64,000 bases of DNA from CALBPI01 sp963922335. GTDB lineage: Bacteria > Pseudomonadota > Gammaproteobacteria > Steroidobacterales > Woeseiaceae. The position numbers and the translations under genes are program-made. Where the stretch lies: NCBI GenBank assembly GCA_963922335.1, contig CAWUIB010000007.1:124001-188000 (forward strand), in the 5' to 3' direction. Below the pieces are notes generated by a model. It was not told the DNA's origin, ran no database searches, and saw only the letters and a list, made by a program, of their open reading frames with translations. This document shows, in pieces, positions 34,301-41,513 of the stretch. Numbering within the stretch: the stretch's first letter is position 1; every line of letters starts with the position of its first letter.

Positions 34301-34578
34301 ATTCTGTCGCCACCCGCGGCTGTGTCCGGCGCAACTCACTCGATTGGTTCGCCACCGAGTGACGCGCGCAGCGATCCGCTCGCCGGTTTGCGTGTTGATT
34401 CATGTGCCCGATCAAATTCCCGACGACGTGCCCAGCGGACGGCCTGTGTGCCCCGCTGCGTGCGAACTCGCGTCTTCGATCCGGTCGTGACCCACCGCGA
34501 ATCCGCCTGCCGATCGTGGGCATAACCGCACCAATCACTTAACCAGGTTCATTCACCAACAACAAAGGAGAACGCCAC

Positions 34579-35718
34579 ATGTTTTTCATGAAGTTCAATG
34601 TGCGTAAGCACGAACGTGCACTCCTGTTCCGTGACGGCGACTTCGTCAAGTTCCTCGAACCTGGCGTGCACCGTTTCGTAACGGCATTGCACCGCTACAC
34701 CATCGAAAAGATCGACGTCACCGTGCCGCTCTTTGCGCACCGCCTGCAGGACTTCCTCGTGGAGTCCTACGCAAAAGACGTGGCTCGCTACTTCGATGTC
34801 ATCAAAACCGATGCGGACGAGATCGCCGTCATCTACCACGATGACCGCGTCACGCTGATCATGGCTCCGGCCACGCGCCACCTCTTTACCAAGGGTGTCC
34901 GCAAGATCCGTGTGGAGCGTTACACGATCACCGATGACGTGGATATCGATACCCGCCTGGCCAAGCGCCTGCTCGCGGGTAACGATCACGTGTTGAAGTC
35001 GATCGCGGACAAGACGATCTACGCACGTGTCGTACCGGCTGGTCACGTAGGCCTGCTCTACGTGGACGGCGAACTGAAGCGCTCGCTGGCACCGGGCTTC
35101 CACGCCTTTTTGGCTGTGGAGCGCGCTGTGGAAGTGAAGCTCTTCGACACTCGTGTACAGACCCTCGAAGTCTCTGGCCAGGAAATTCTGACCAAGGACA
35201 AGGTCGCTGTGCGCATCAACCTCACCGCAACTTACCAGTACGCAGACGTCGAAATGGCGGTGCGTGCGGCCAAGGACCCCCTCGACCACCTGTACAAGGA
35301 AGTGCAGTTCGGTCTGCGCGGTGCGGTAGGTACCCGTACGCTCGACGCGCTGCTCGAGGACAAGGCCGTAATCGATACGTCGGTGGCGGCTCACCTTGTG
35401 GAGCACTTCGGGGCTATGGGTATCACGGTGAAGTCGGTTGGCGTTAAGGACATCATCCTGCCGGGTGACATGAAGATGTTGCTGGCGCAGGTGGTGGAGG
35501 CCGAAAAGGCCGCTCAGGCCAACGTCATTCGCCGTCGCGAAGAGACCAACGCGACCCGTTCGCTTTTGAACACCGCGAAGGTCATGGAGACGAACGCAGT
35601 TGCGTTGCGTCTCAAGGAGCTCGAGACGCTCGAGAAGATCACCGACAAGATCGGCAACCTCTCGGTTTACGGCGGCCTCGATGCCGTGCTGAACGACCTG
35701 GTTCGCATGAAGCAGTAA
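34579..35718 (+). CDS. Slipin (band-7/SPFH) family protein
   Basis: 379 residues. The SPFH/band-7 core spans about 150-300 (GLLYVDGE, then VSGQEILTKDKVAVRINLTATYQY and VKDIILPGDM), followed by a helical, coiled-coil-prone tail (VVEAEKAAQANVIRRREETNATRSLLN). The N-terminus holds a second GLLY-like unit (ALLFRDGDFVKFLEPG), an apparent internal duplication. It has no clear transmembrane helix. AAAGGAG lies upstream. Slipins of this type are known in RtcR-controlled RNA-repair neighbourhoods with RtcB and Ro60. Here tRNA genes flank it on both sides on the same strand, arguing for one transcription unit and a role tied to tRNA. Confidence 0.9.
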   Translation: MFFMKFNVRKHERALLFRDGDFVKFLEPGVHRFVTALHRYTIEKIDVTVPLFAHRLQDFLVESYAKDVARYFDVIKTDADEIAVIYHDDRVTLIMAPATRHLFTKGVRKIRVERYTITDDVDIDTRLAKRLLAGNDHVLKSIADKTIYARVVPAGHVGLLYVDGELKRSLAPGFHAFLAVERAVEVKLFDTRVQTLEVSGQEILTKDKVAVRINLTATYQYADVEMAVRAAKDPLDHLYKEVQFGLRGAVGTRTLDALLEDKAVIDTSVAAHLVEHFGAMGITVKSVGVKDIILPGDMKMLLAQVVEAEKAAQANVIRRREETNATRSLLNTAKVMETNAVALRLKELETLEKITDKIGNLSVYGGLDAVLNDLVRMKQ

Positions 35719-35769
35719 GTTTAGCCAACCCGCGGGAGGCTGGGTGCAAGGCCCGGCCTCTCGCAACTT

Positions 35770-35843
35770 TCGCCCTTGGCATAGTGGTTGTGCACCGGAC
35801 TCTTAATCCGGTGACGAGAGTTCGATTCTCTCAGGGCGGACCA
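35770..35843 (+). tRNA. tRNA-Lys(CTT)
   Basis: Acceptor TCGCCCT/AGGGCGG (T1-G72 wobble), anticodon stem CCGGA/TCCGG with loop CTCTTAA (anticodon CTT), T-arm GAGAG-TTCGATT-CTCTC, A73, CCA. It lies 51 bases after the slipin stop. Confidence 0.9.
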
Positions 35844-35845
35844 AT

Positions 35846-35921
35846 GGTGAATCTAGCTTAATGGCAAAGCCCCAGGCCGTGACCCTGGTAGATATCGGTT
35901 CGACCCCGTTGATTCACCCCA
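35846..35921 (+). tRNA. tRNA-His(GTG) with encoded G-1
   Basis: GTGAATC/GATTCAC acceptor with an extra 5' G that pairs with C73, the hallmark of histidine tRNAs; CCA encoded. Anticodon loop CCGTGAC gives GTG but has C instead of the near-universal U at position 33. D stem GCTT/AAGC; the T stem has one T-T mismatch. Confidence 0.88.
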
Positions 35922-35927
35922 AACATC

Positions 35928-36007
35928 AGCCGTCTGAAGGGAGTTTGGCATACCTACCTGCCTCAGAAGCAGGTGTTTTCCCGGTTCGACCCCGGGGGCG
36001 GCTACCA
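35928..36007 (+). tRNA. tRNA-Leu(CAG), class I-type variable loop
   Basis: Acceptor AGCCGTC/GGCGGCT (one T-G wobble), anticodon stem CCTGC/GCAGG with loop CTCAGAA (anticodon CAG), T-arm CCCGG-TTCGACC-CCGGG, A73 and CCA. Variable loop 6 bases (TGTTTT). D-region TGAAGGGAGTTTGGCATACC as in the other Leu members. Confidence 0.87.
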
Positions 36008-36066
36008 ATTTGACTGTCCATTCACACGGAATGAGACTAAGCACGTCAATCCTCTAGAGAACAGTC

Positions 36067-37032
36067 TTGCCGAAGCTCCTACGCAACTTCTTGCCAGTGT
36101 TGCTGACCGCATTAGTGGTTCTTGTGTCCGTGTATCTCATTCGTAAAGCAGACCAACAACAAGACGTCAGCTCTACGGTCGAACTGGGACAATTACAGTC
36201 AACGGAGACGAGGGAATCTTCTGAAGGAACCAAAGTTTCAACAACGCAAACACCAGCGCAAGACGGTGATCGCCCCCCTTCACCGAGTCGTCCGTGTTTC
36301 TCTGTCGCTGACTTTGATGCCGCGTTCGATGTCCGAGCTGAAGAAGAGCGTCTAAGGTTTCTCTTCCCCAGCGGGGATGTTTTCAATGACTATCGCGGAA
36401 TCGAGATGGCTGCAATGCGGTCTCTTGCCGCTCAGAATGACAAAACTGCGATGCTACTGCTCGCGGTTCAGACAGAGTTACAAGCTCTAGGTGTCGACCC
36501 GGTGCTCGCGATTGAACGGTTCAGTCGTCCAGAATCGCCGATCGGTCTTGCGGACATCATCAAGCACGCTTCTCCACCAGCTGAGAGTCGCGAACAACTC
36601 GAGAGAGCTAGAGATCTCTATTATGCGGCGGCACTCGCCGGCAATCTCGCGGCAATGACTCATCTTGGCTACGTCCAAGTTGCATTGGGCGAGACCCCGG
36701 TAACACTCGGATGGATCCAAAAGGATGAGTTCGAGGCACTTCCACGAGAGGCTCAATATCCCGTCGAAGTCATCAACGCGTACACGCTTTCAATGAGAGA
36801 GATCTCTCCGAGCGCGGACAGTGGCGCTGCAAGCGTTCTGTTTGAGCTTGCCGCACCTGCCCTAAGGAATAAGGCTTATCCCGCGGTAATCGCGAAGCAA
36901 TTCAAAAGGGATAGAGCGCGTGCAAGCTTGCCCCCGGTGGAGATTTCGAGCTCCAATTTCTCTACTGACGAAATCCGAGAATTTTGGCAGAACATGTGTC
37001 CCGCCGACCGGCAGCTAATCGAAACCCGTTAG
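36067..37032 (+). CDS. Single-pass membrane protein of unknown function
   Basis: 321 residues from a TTG start. One transmembrane helix (FLPVLLTALVVLVSVYLI, about 8-25) is followed by a polar, Thr/Ser-rich linker and a helical domain (about 95-300) with a Sel1-like stretch (ARDLYYAAALAGNLAAMTHLGYVQ). No known family. It begins 59 bases after the last tRNA and could be on the array transcript. A weak AGAGAA ribosome site makes the start uncertain. Confidence 0.6.
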   Translation: MPKLLRNFLPVLLTALVVLVSVYLIRKADQQQDVSSTVELGQLQSTETRESSEGTKVSTTQTPAQDGDRPPSPSRPCFSVADFDAAFDVRAEEERLRFLFPSGDVFNDYRGIEMAAMRSLAAQNDKTAMLLLAVQTELQALGVDPVLAIERFSRPESPIGLADIIKHASPPAESREQLERARDLYYAAALAGNLAAMTHLGYVQVALGETPVTLGWIQKDEFEALPREAQYPVEVINAYTLSMREISPSADSGAASVLFELAAPALRNKAYPAVIAKQFKRDRARASLPPVEISSSNFSTDEIREFWQNMCPADRQLIETR

Positions 37033-37102
37033 CAAACACACGGCTTTCTCTCACCAATTCTTCGTCTGAACAATCCGCATTGTTGCTGACCCGAGAAGAA
37101 CA

Positions 37103-37663
37103 ATGATGGAACAAGTACTCAAACTGGATGTGGGCGGACGGCCGGTAGGCTGGATCACTCGCGAAGATGGTGCGCTGCTGTATTGCAGAGACCAGGTTGC
37201 GTGGGAAGCCGGCGATGCAGTCATGATTCTGCGTGGCGGCTTTTCCCGGGCAACCGGGGATCGCTCAATCCTGCGTATCAACAGCATCGTTGCAACGACG
37301 AGCGTAGATCGCTCTGTAGACCAATGGGCGGGGAAGCCTGCTCTTACTAACACTGCGCTATTCCGGCGCGACGGATTTCTGTGTCTGTACTGCGGCAGCG
37401 AGTTCGGCAGGTCGCAACTGACGCGTGACCACGTCATGCCGGTGTCTCGCGGTGGTTTGGACACTTGGGAAAACGTAGTCACTGCGTGCCGTGCGTGCAA
37501 TCAGCGCAAGGCGGACTCGCTGCTGGATGAGTGCGGCATGTCGCTACTGGCAACGCCTTATGTTCCGAATCGGGCAGAAGGCCTGATCCTGAGCAATAGA
37601 AAGATCCTCGGTGACCAGATGGCATTCCTGAGGACGCACGTTGGTCCGCAGAGTCGGATCTAA
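37103..37663 (+). CDS. HNH endonuclease
   Basis: 186 residues. The HNH core has CLYCGSEF, then LTRDHVMPVSRGGLDTWENVVTACRACNQRKAD: two CxxC zinc pairs, the catalytic DH pair, the Asn and the terminal CNxRK. The N-terminal ~85 residues are unlike standard fusions and may place the nuclease or recognise a substrate. This form is common as a stand-alone gene and is not proven to be a defence or homing enzyme. It lies 70 bases after the TM protein on the same strand. Confidence 0.88.
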   Translation: MMEQVLKLDVGGRPVGWITREDGALLYCRDQVAWEAGDAVMILRGGFSRATGDRSILRINSIVATTSVDRSVDQWAGKPALTNTALFRRDGFLCLYCGSEFGRSQLTRDHVMPVSRGGLDTWENVVTACRACNQRKADSLLDECGMSLLATPYVPNRAEGLILSNRKILGDQMAFLRTHVGPQSRI

Positions 37664-37677
37664 ATTGCCGGGGTCGG

Positions 37678-37932
37678 CTAGCCGAAAGCCGCTTGAACGT
37701 GTTTGGCTTCCAATGCTTCGAGGTAATCGAGATAGGCCTGGTCACCAAGCATCCGGATCGCGCTGTCCTGCCAGTTTGCATCCAGCCAAATCGCAAGCTC
37801 GGTTGCTTCATTGCGCCGGTTATCTCGGATCATCGCTAGTCGCTCAGCGACTTGGTTGGGTGGTAGCCAACGGAACTGTCGATGACGATTGACGCGCGCT
37901 TCCTCGCGAAAAAACTCCGGTTCAATAATCAT
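37678..37932 (-). CDS. Small conserved-looking protein, 84 residues
   Basis: Unrecognised. It has a good ribosome site (GGGAGAG, 9 bases before ATG). The product is helical and rich in Arg, Glu and Trp (RQFRWLPPNQVAERLAMIRDNRR, AIWLDANW); no signal or transmembrane segment. It is convergent with the HNH gene (14-base gap). A real gene is likely, function unknown. Confidence 0.55.
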   Translation of the reverse strand: MIIEPEFFREEARVNRHRQFRWLPPNQVAERLAMIRDNRRNEATELAIWLDANWQDSAIRMLGDQAYLDYLEALEAKHVQAAFG

Positions 37933-38136
37933 GTGAAGCTCTCCCTTTCATGATTATTTCGTAAGTTAGGAATCGCCTTTTGAGGTCACAAGTTACGGTT
38001 TTATTGCAGATTTCCAGAAGCCAAGATTCAGACGGTTACGTTCAGGTCATCAGAAGATACCTGAGCAGGCAACCGGCCCAGCGACGTTAATTTGCGCAAG
38101 CGAAACTGTTGCTTCAGCAGCTAGCAGCGTCATTCA
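37933..38136. other. 204-base intergenic region, AT-richer
   Basis: No ORF, tRNA or strong terminator is seen. It lies upstream of the small protein gene and downstream of the acyltransferase gene, so it probably holds the promoter of the former. Confidence 0.4.
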
Positions 38137-39168
38137 TCAGACAACCCACGCACGCTGATCCGCCATACCCATAGACGCGACAACTGGCGCCGTGCGTTGC
38201 AGATCCTGGAAATCCGCTTTGCTCGTCATGCCACGCCACTGGCAGCGAATGAGCGACTGCGCGACGGCACCGCCGAGAGTTGCACCCGGTCCGGTGATGA
38301 TGAACAGATCCGGTGCAAACTCTTTTGCGGCCGCCTGCACGGCGGCGGTGAAATCGTACGGTTCCGTGACCTGATACCCCAGTGTGTAATCGAGCAGTGC
38401 GTCGGCATCCGTCGCGTTCGGCCACCACGTGTGACCACGACCGTCTACCATTGGCTTTGTTGGCTGGCCAAAATCGACGTCACGCAAGGCGCGTTGCCCT
38501 GCCTCAGCAACCGGCGCTTGAAGTGATGTATGAAACGCTGCGTGGTTTGGTAAACGCATGGGGAAGCGATCTTGAAGCTGTGGCTGAGTTTCTTCGAATC
38601 GCTTGAGACCTGCTTCATTACCTGCGAGGACCAACATCCCGCCCAACTCAATAGACAGTCCGAGAACGCAATCGGGTGCTTCGTTGATAGCAGCAACGTC
38701 TGTCAGCAACGATTGCCGCTTGACCGGATCATCTTCCCACTCGCTGTTCACGAACGGGTAAATAAGCTGACCACCAATCAAGTGCTCCTGCATCAACGTG
38801 CCCATCGTATTCACGACACGGAATCCATCCGTGGCAGACAATGCACCGGCGACAGCGAGCGCAATGTACCAGCCCATCGAATTACCTGTGACAGCGACGA
38901 CTTCAATGTCGTCAGCTAACGCCTGTGCGTCACACAAAGATGAGGCATAGATCAGGGGCGAGGAAATGTCCCCGCGCGAGTATCGTCCGAGTGAGAAACG
39001 GTCGGCTGCATCAAGCTCGATGACAGACGCTTGATTGTTTTCTGCTCTAATCGCGTCGAACTCGCTGAACAACGGCATGCTGGATGCATGATGTCGCTTC
39101 AGGTAGCCGAGCTCCTCCTTGCCGTAGGTGCCGCGACCTGGGCAAACAACTACAGCAGTGCGTGGCAT
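38137..39168 (-). CDS. Acyltransferase of the malonyl-CoA:ACP transacylase (FabD) type
   Basis: 343 residues. GNSMGWYIALAVAGAL is the nucleophile elbow (GxSxG) of FabD-like acyltransferases and FHTSL carries the catalytic His (HAAFHTSLQAPVAEA). Domain order fits the acyl-transferase fold with a ferredoxin-like insert. The FabD-style PGQG is altered to PGRG at the N-terminus, so substrate preference may differ. It starts at the very base where the E1 gene ends (1-base overlap), so the two are translated together and likely act in one pathway. Confidence 0.8.
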   Translation of the reverse strand: MPRTAVVVCPGRGTYGKEELGYLKRHHASSMPLFSEFDAIRAENNQASVIELDAADRFSLGRYSRGDISSPLIYASSLCDAQALADDIEVVAVTGNSMGWYIALAVAGALSATDGFRVVNTMGTLMQEHLIGGQLIYPFVNSEWEDDPVKRQSLLTDVAAINEAPDCVLGLSIELGGMLVLAGNEAGLKRFEETQPQLQDRFPMRLPNHAAFHTSLQAPVAEAGQRALRDVDFGQPTKPMVDGRGHTWWPNATDADALLDYTLGYQVTEPYDFTAAVQAAAKEFAPDLFIITGPGATLGGAVAQSLIRCQWRGMTSKADFQDLQRTAPVVASMGMADQRAWVV

Positions 39169-41429
39169 TACGAAGCGGCAGCCGTTCGCTTCGGCGTCTG
39201 TAGAGCGACCGCGCTCGCAATAATCTCGTCAACCGACGGTAACGTCACCGCATATGCCGGCCCGGTTGCGATGAAGCTATCGTCGGCCGTGACACGTGCC
39301 AACGAGCTACGACCTTGTTCGGCAAAGAACGCCATCAACGCTTCGGATTGACTGCCGGTGCGGCGACACTCATCGACGATCAGAACATGTTGGCAGTGTT
39401 CGGTTGCCTCGAGCAGAGCGGTTTCCGGCATCGGCGCAATCCAGCGCATATCAACCACACGAACCTGGATACCCTGCTCTGCCAGTTGCGCCTGCGCTTG
39501 GCGTGATAAGTGTACGCCGTTGCCATAGGTGACGATCGCGACATCCTGACCGTCACCGTGGACGCCAACTTCACCGAGTGACAAGCGCATTGCAAGTTGA
39601 GGATAGACACCTAACCAGCCGCCATCGCCGTCGGCATTCAAGTCCCGCATACCGTACAAAGCGATCGGTTCGATAAACACCACGACACGCTGCTCCTCTC
39701 GCGCCAAGCGAACGCACTCACGAAGCATCTGGGCCGCATCGGGGCCGCTGGATGGGCAGGCGATCACAAGGCCGGGGATATCGCGGAGCACCGCCAAAGA
39801 GTTGTCATTGTGAAAGTGCCCACCAAAGCCACGCTGATACCCAAGTCCGGCAATGCGAATCACCATGGGATTTGTGAACTGACCATTGGAGAAAAACGAT
39901 AGCGTCGCCGCTTCGCCTCGCACCTGATCCTCGGCGTTATGCAGGTACGCAAGAAATTGAATTTCCGGCATCGGGATAAAACCGTTTTGGCCGAGCCCGA
40001 TCGCAAGTCCCAATATCGACTGCTCATCCAGCAGCGTATCGATCACTCGACCGGAGCCAAAGCGCTGATAGAGCTTCTGGGTGACGCCATACACGCCGCC
40101 TTTACGACCGATGTCCTCCCCCATCAGCACAATCTCCGGGTACTCGAGCATCAAATCGCTCAGCGCGAGATTGATCAATTTCGACATCGGCTGTGGCGTG
40201 GTGAGTGCACGCCAATCGCTGGTCAGCATTTGCTCGCGATCAACGGTGCTCGGTGTCCTTGGTGTTATGCAATTGCGTTTCGGTGGAATCAGGCTGGCCT
40301 TTACTGCGCGTGCCGATGAGAGCCTCGGCCGTGCCACCGCTTCAGAACGCAGTCGTTCGAGTCTTCGCTCTGTCTCGTCGTAAATGGCTAATGCATCCGA
40401 CGGATCAAGGGCACCCGCATCACGTAGCAGTCTCACTGTGTGCAAAAGCGGATCGTTCGCTTCGTCCGCCTCGACCTGCGGACGCGGCAGGTACGACGTC
40501 ACAACATCCGCACCGGCGTGGCCGTACAAACGAATCACACGGAGATGCAACACAGCCGCTTTACGGTGCTCGCGAACATATCGAGCAACTTCACGGGCTG
40601 TTGCTACGGTCTCGTAGATATCGAGTCCATTCGCTGAGAAGTATTCAAGGCCGGGTCGATCTTCAAGCGACGACGCAACCCAGCCTCTCGGTGTAGTCGT
40701 AGAAATCCCGATCCCGTTGTCCTCGCACACAAGCATCAATGGCAAAGGCGAAGTCTGGATGGATGCCCAACCAATGGTGTTGATCGCACCCTGGGCCGTT
40801 GAGTGATTGAGTGACGCATCCCCGAAGGTACAAACCGCGATATCGTCGGGTACGCAAAGGGCATGCTCGGGGCGGTAGCGGCGCGTCGCGCCGATGGCGA
40901 ACGCCGCACCGACTGCCTTCGGTAAATGGCTCGCAATCGTTGAAGTCTGTGGCGGTATTCGCAGCTTGCGTGAGCCCAAGACTTTGTGACGTCCACCGCT
41001 GATGGGATCAGCGGCGGAACATGCGAATGAGAGCAACATGTCCCACGCCATGTGTTGCCCGGGAACCTGATCACCGCGTGCGATCTGAAATGCTGCATCA
41101 CGATAGTGCAAGAAGGCGATGTCACTGGGTCGCAGCGCATGAGCGACCCCAGCCATGCCCTCGTGGCCGGACGATCCAATCGTATAAAAACCCTCACCAG
41201 CCTGCTGCATAGAGCGACTGATGCGGTCGAGCTGCCGACTTAAAACCTGAGCGCGGAACAGCGTCACCGCTTCGGTGTGGGTCAATGCATTGGTCGGTGC
41301 ATTGCCTTCTGGAAAATCTTCGCTCGCCACACGCCTGCGAAAATTCTGATGGACGATTTCAACGCGGTCCATGGAGTCTCTTATCCGACGCCGCAGCCCC
41401 CCTGCAGCGCAGTCGATATCAGACGCCAT
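39168..41429 (-). CDS. TPP-dependent 2-oxoacid dehydrogenase E1, alpha-beta fusion
   Basis: 753 residues. The first ~350 residues match an E1 alpha subunit: GSSGHEGMAGVAHALRP, HYRDAAFQIARG, and the TPP site CTFGDASLNHSTAQGAINT ... EDNGIGIS. From about 405 an E1 beta subunit follows (GEDIGRKGGVYGVTQKL, DTLLDEQSILGLAIG, MPEIQFLAYLHNAEDQVRGEAA). Fusions of this kind decarboxylate pyruvate or branched-chain 2-oxoacids. No E2 or E3 gene is nearby; the partner gene is an acyltransferase, suggesting that the acyl group is passed to a carrier instead (inference). Confidence 0.9.
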   Translation of the reverse strand: MASDIDCAAGGLRRRIRDSMDRVEIVHQNFRRRVASEDFPEGNAPTNALTHTEAVTLFRAQVLSRQLDRISRSMQQAGEGFYTIGSSGHEGMAGVAHALRPSDIAFLHYRDAAFQIARGDQVPGQHMAWDMLLSFACSAADPISGGRHKVLGSRKLRIPPQTSTIASHLPKAVGAAFAIGATRRYRPEHALCVPDDIAVCTFGDASLNHSTAQGAINTIGWASIQTSPLPLMLVCEDNGIGISTTTPRGWVASSLEDRPGLEYFSANGLDIYETVATAREVARYVREHRKAAVLHLRVIRLYGHAGADVVTSYLPRPQVEADEANDPLLHTVRLLRDAGALDPSDALAIYDETERRLERLRSEAVARPRLSSARAVKASLIPPKRNCITPRTPSTVDREQMLTSDWRALTTPQPMSKLINLALSDLMLEYPEIVLMGEDIGRKGGVYGVTQKLYQRFGSGRVIDTLLDEQSILGLAIGLGQNGFIPMPEIQFLAYLHNAEDQVRGEAATLSFFSNGQFTNPMVIRIAGLGYQRGFGGHFHNDNSLAVLRDIPGLVIACPSSGPDAAQMLRECVRLAREEQRVVVFIEPIALYGMRDLNADGDGGWLGVYPQLAMRLSLGEVGVHGDGQDVAIVTYGNGVHLSRQAQAQLAEQGIQVRVVDMRWIAPMPETALLEATEHCQHVLIVDECRRTGSQSEALMAFFAEQGRSSLARVTADDSFIATGPAYAVTLPSVDEIIASAVALQTPKRTAAAS

Positions 41430-41513
41430 TTAAGCGCTGCGGTCAATGATTATCGGCCCAAAAAAAGCCGCGCAACCCATTCGGATCGCACGGCTCAGAG
41501 ACGTCGAGTTCAG

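Noticed and set aside
32180..34578. Sigma54 (-24/-12) promoter expected for an RtcR-controlled RNA-repair operon
   Set aside because: No GG-N10-GC element with good spacing was found; the best promoter is sigma70-type.
34549..35766. 405-residue ORF on the minus strand opposite the slipin gene
   Set aside because: It is the antisense shadow of a clearly conserved SPFH protein and has no recognisable domain or ribosome site.
32180..37932. Prophage or integrative element around the tRNA array
   Set aside because: No integrase, attachment-site duplication or phage structural gene is present in the window.
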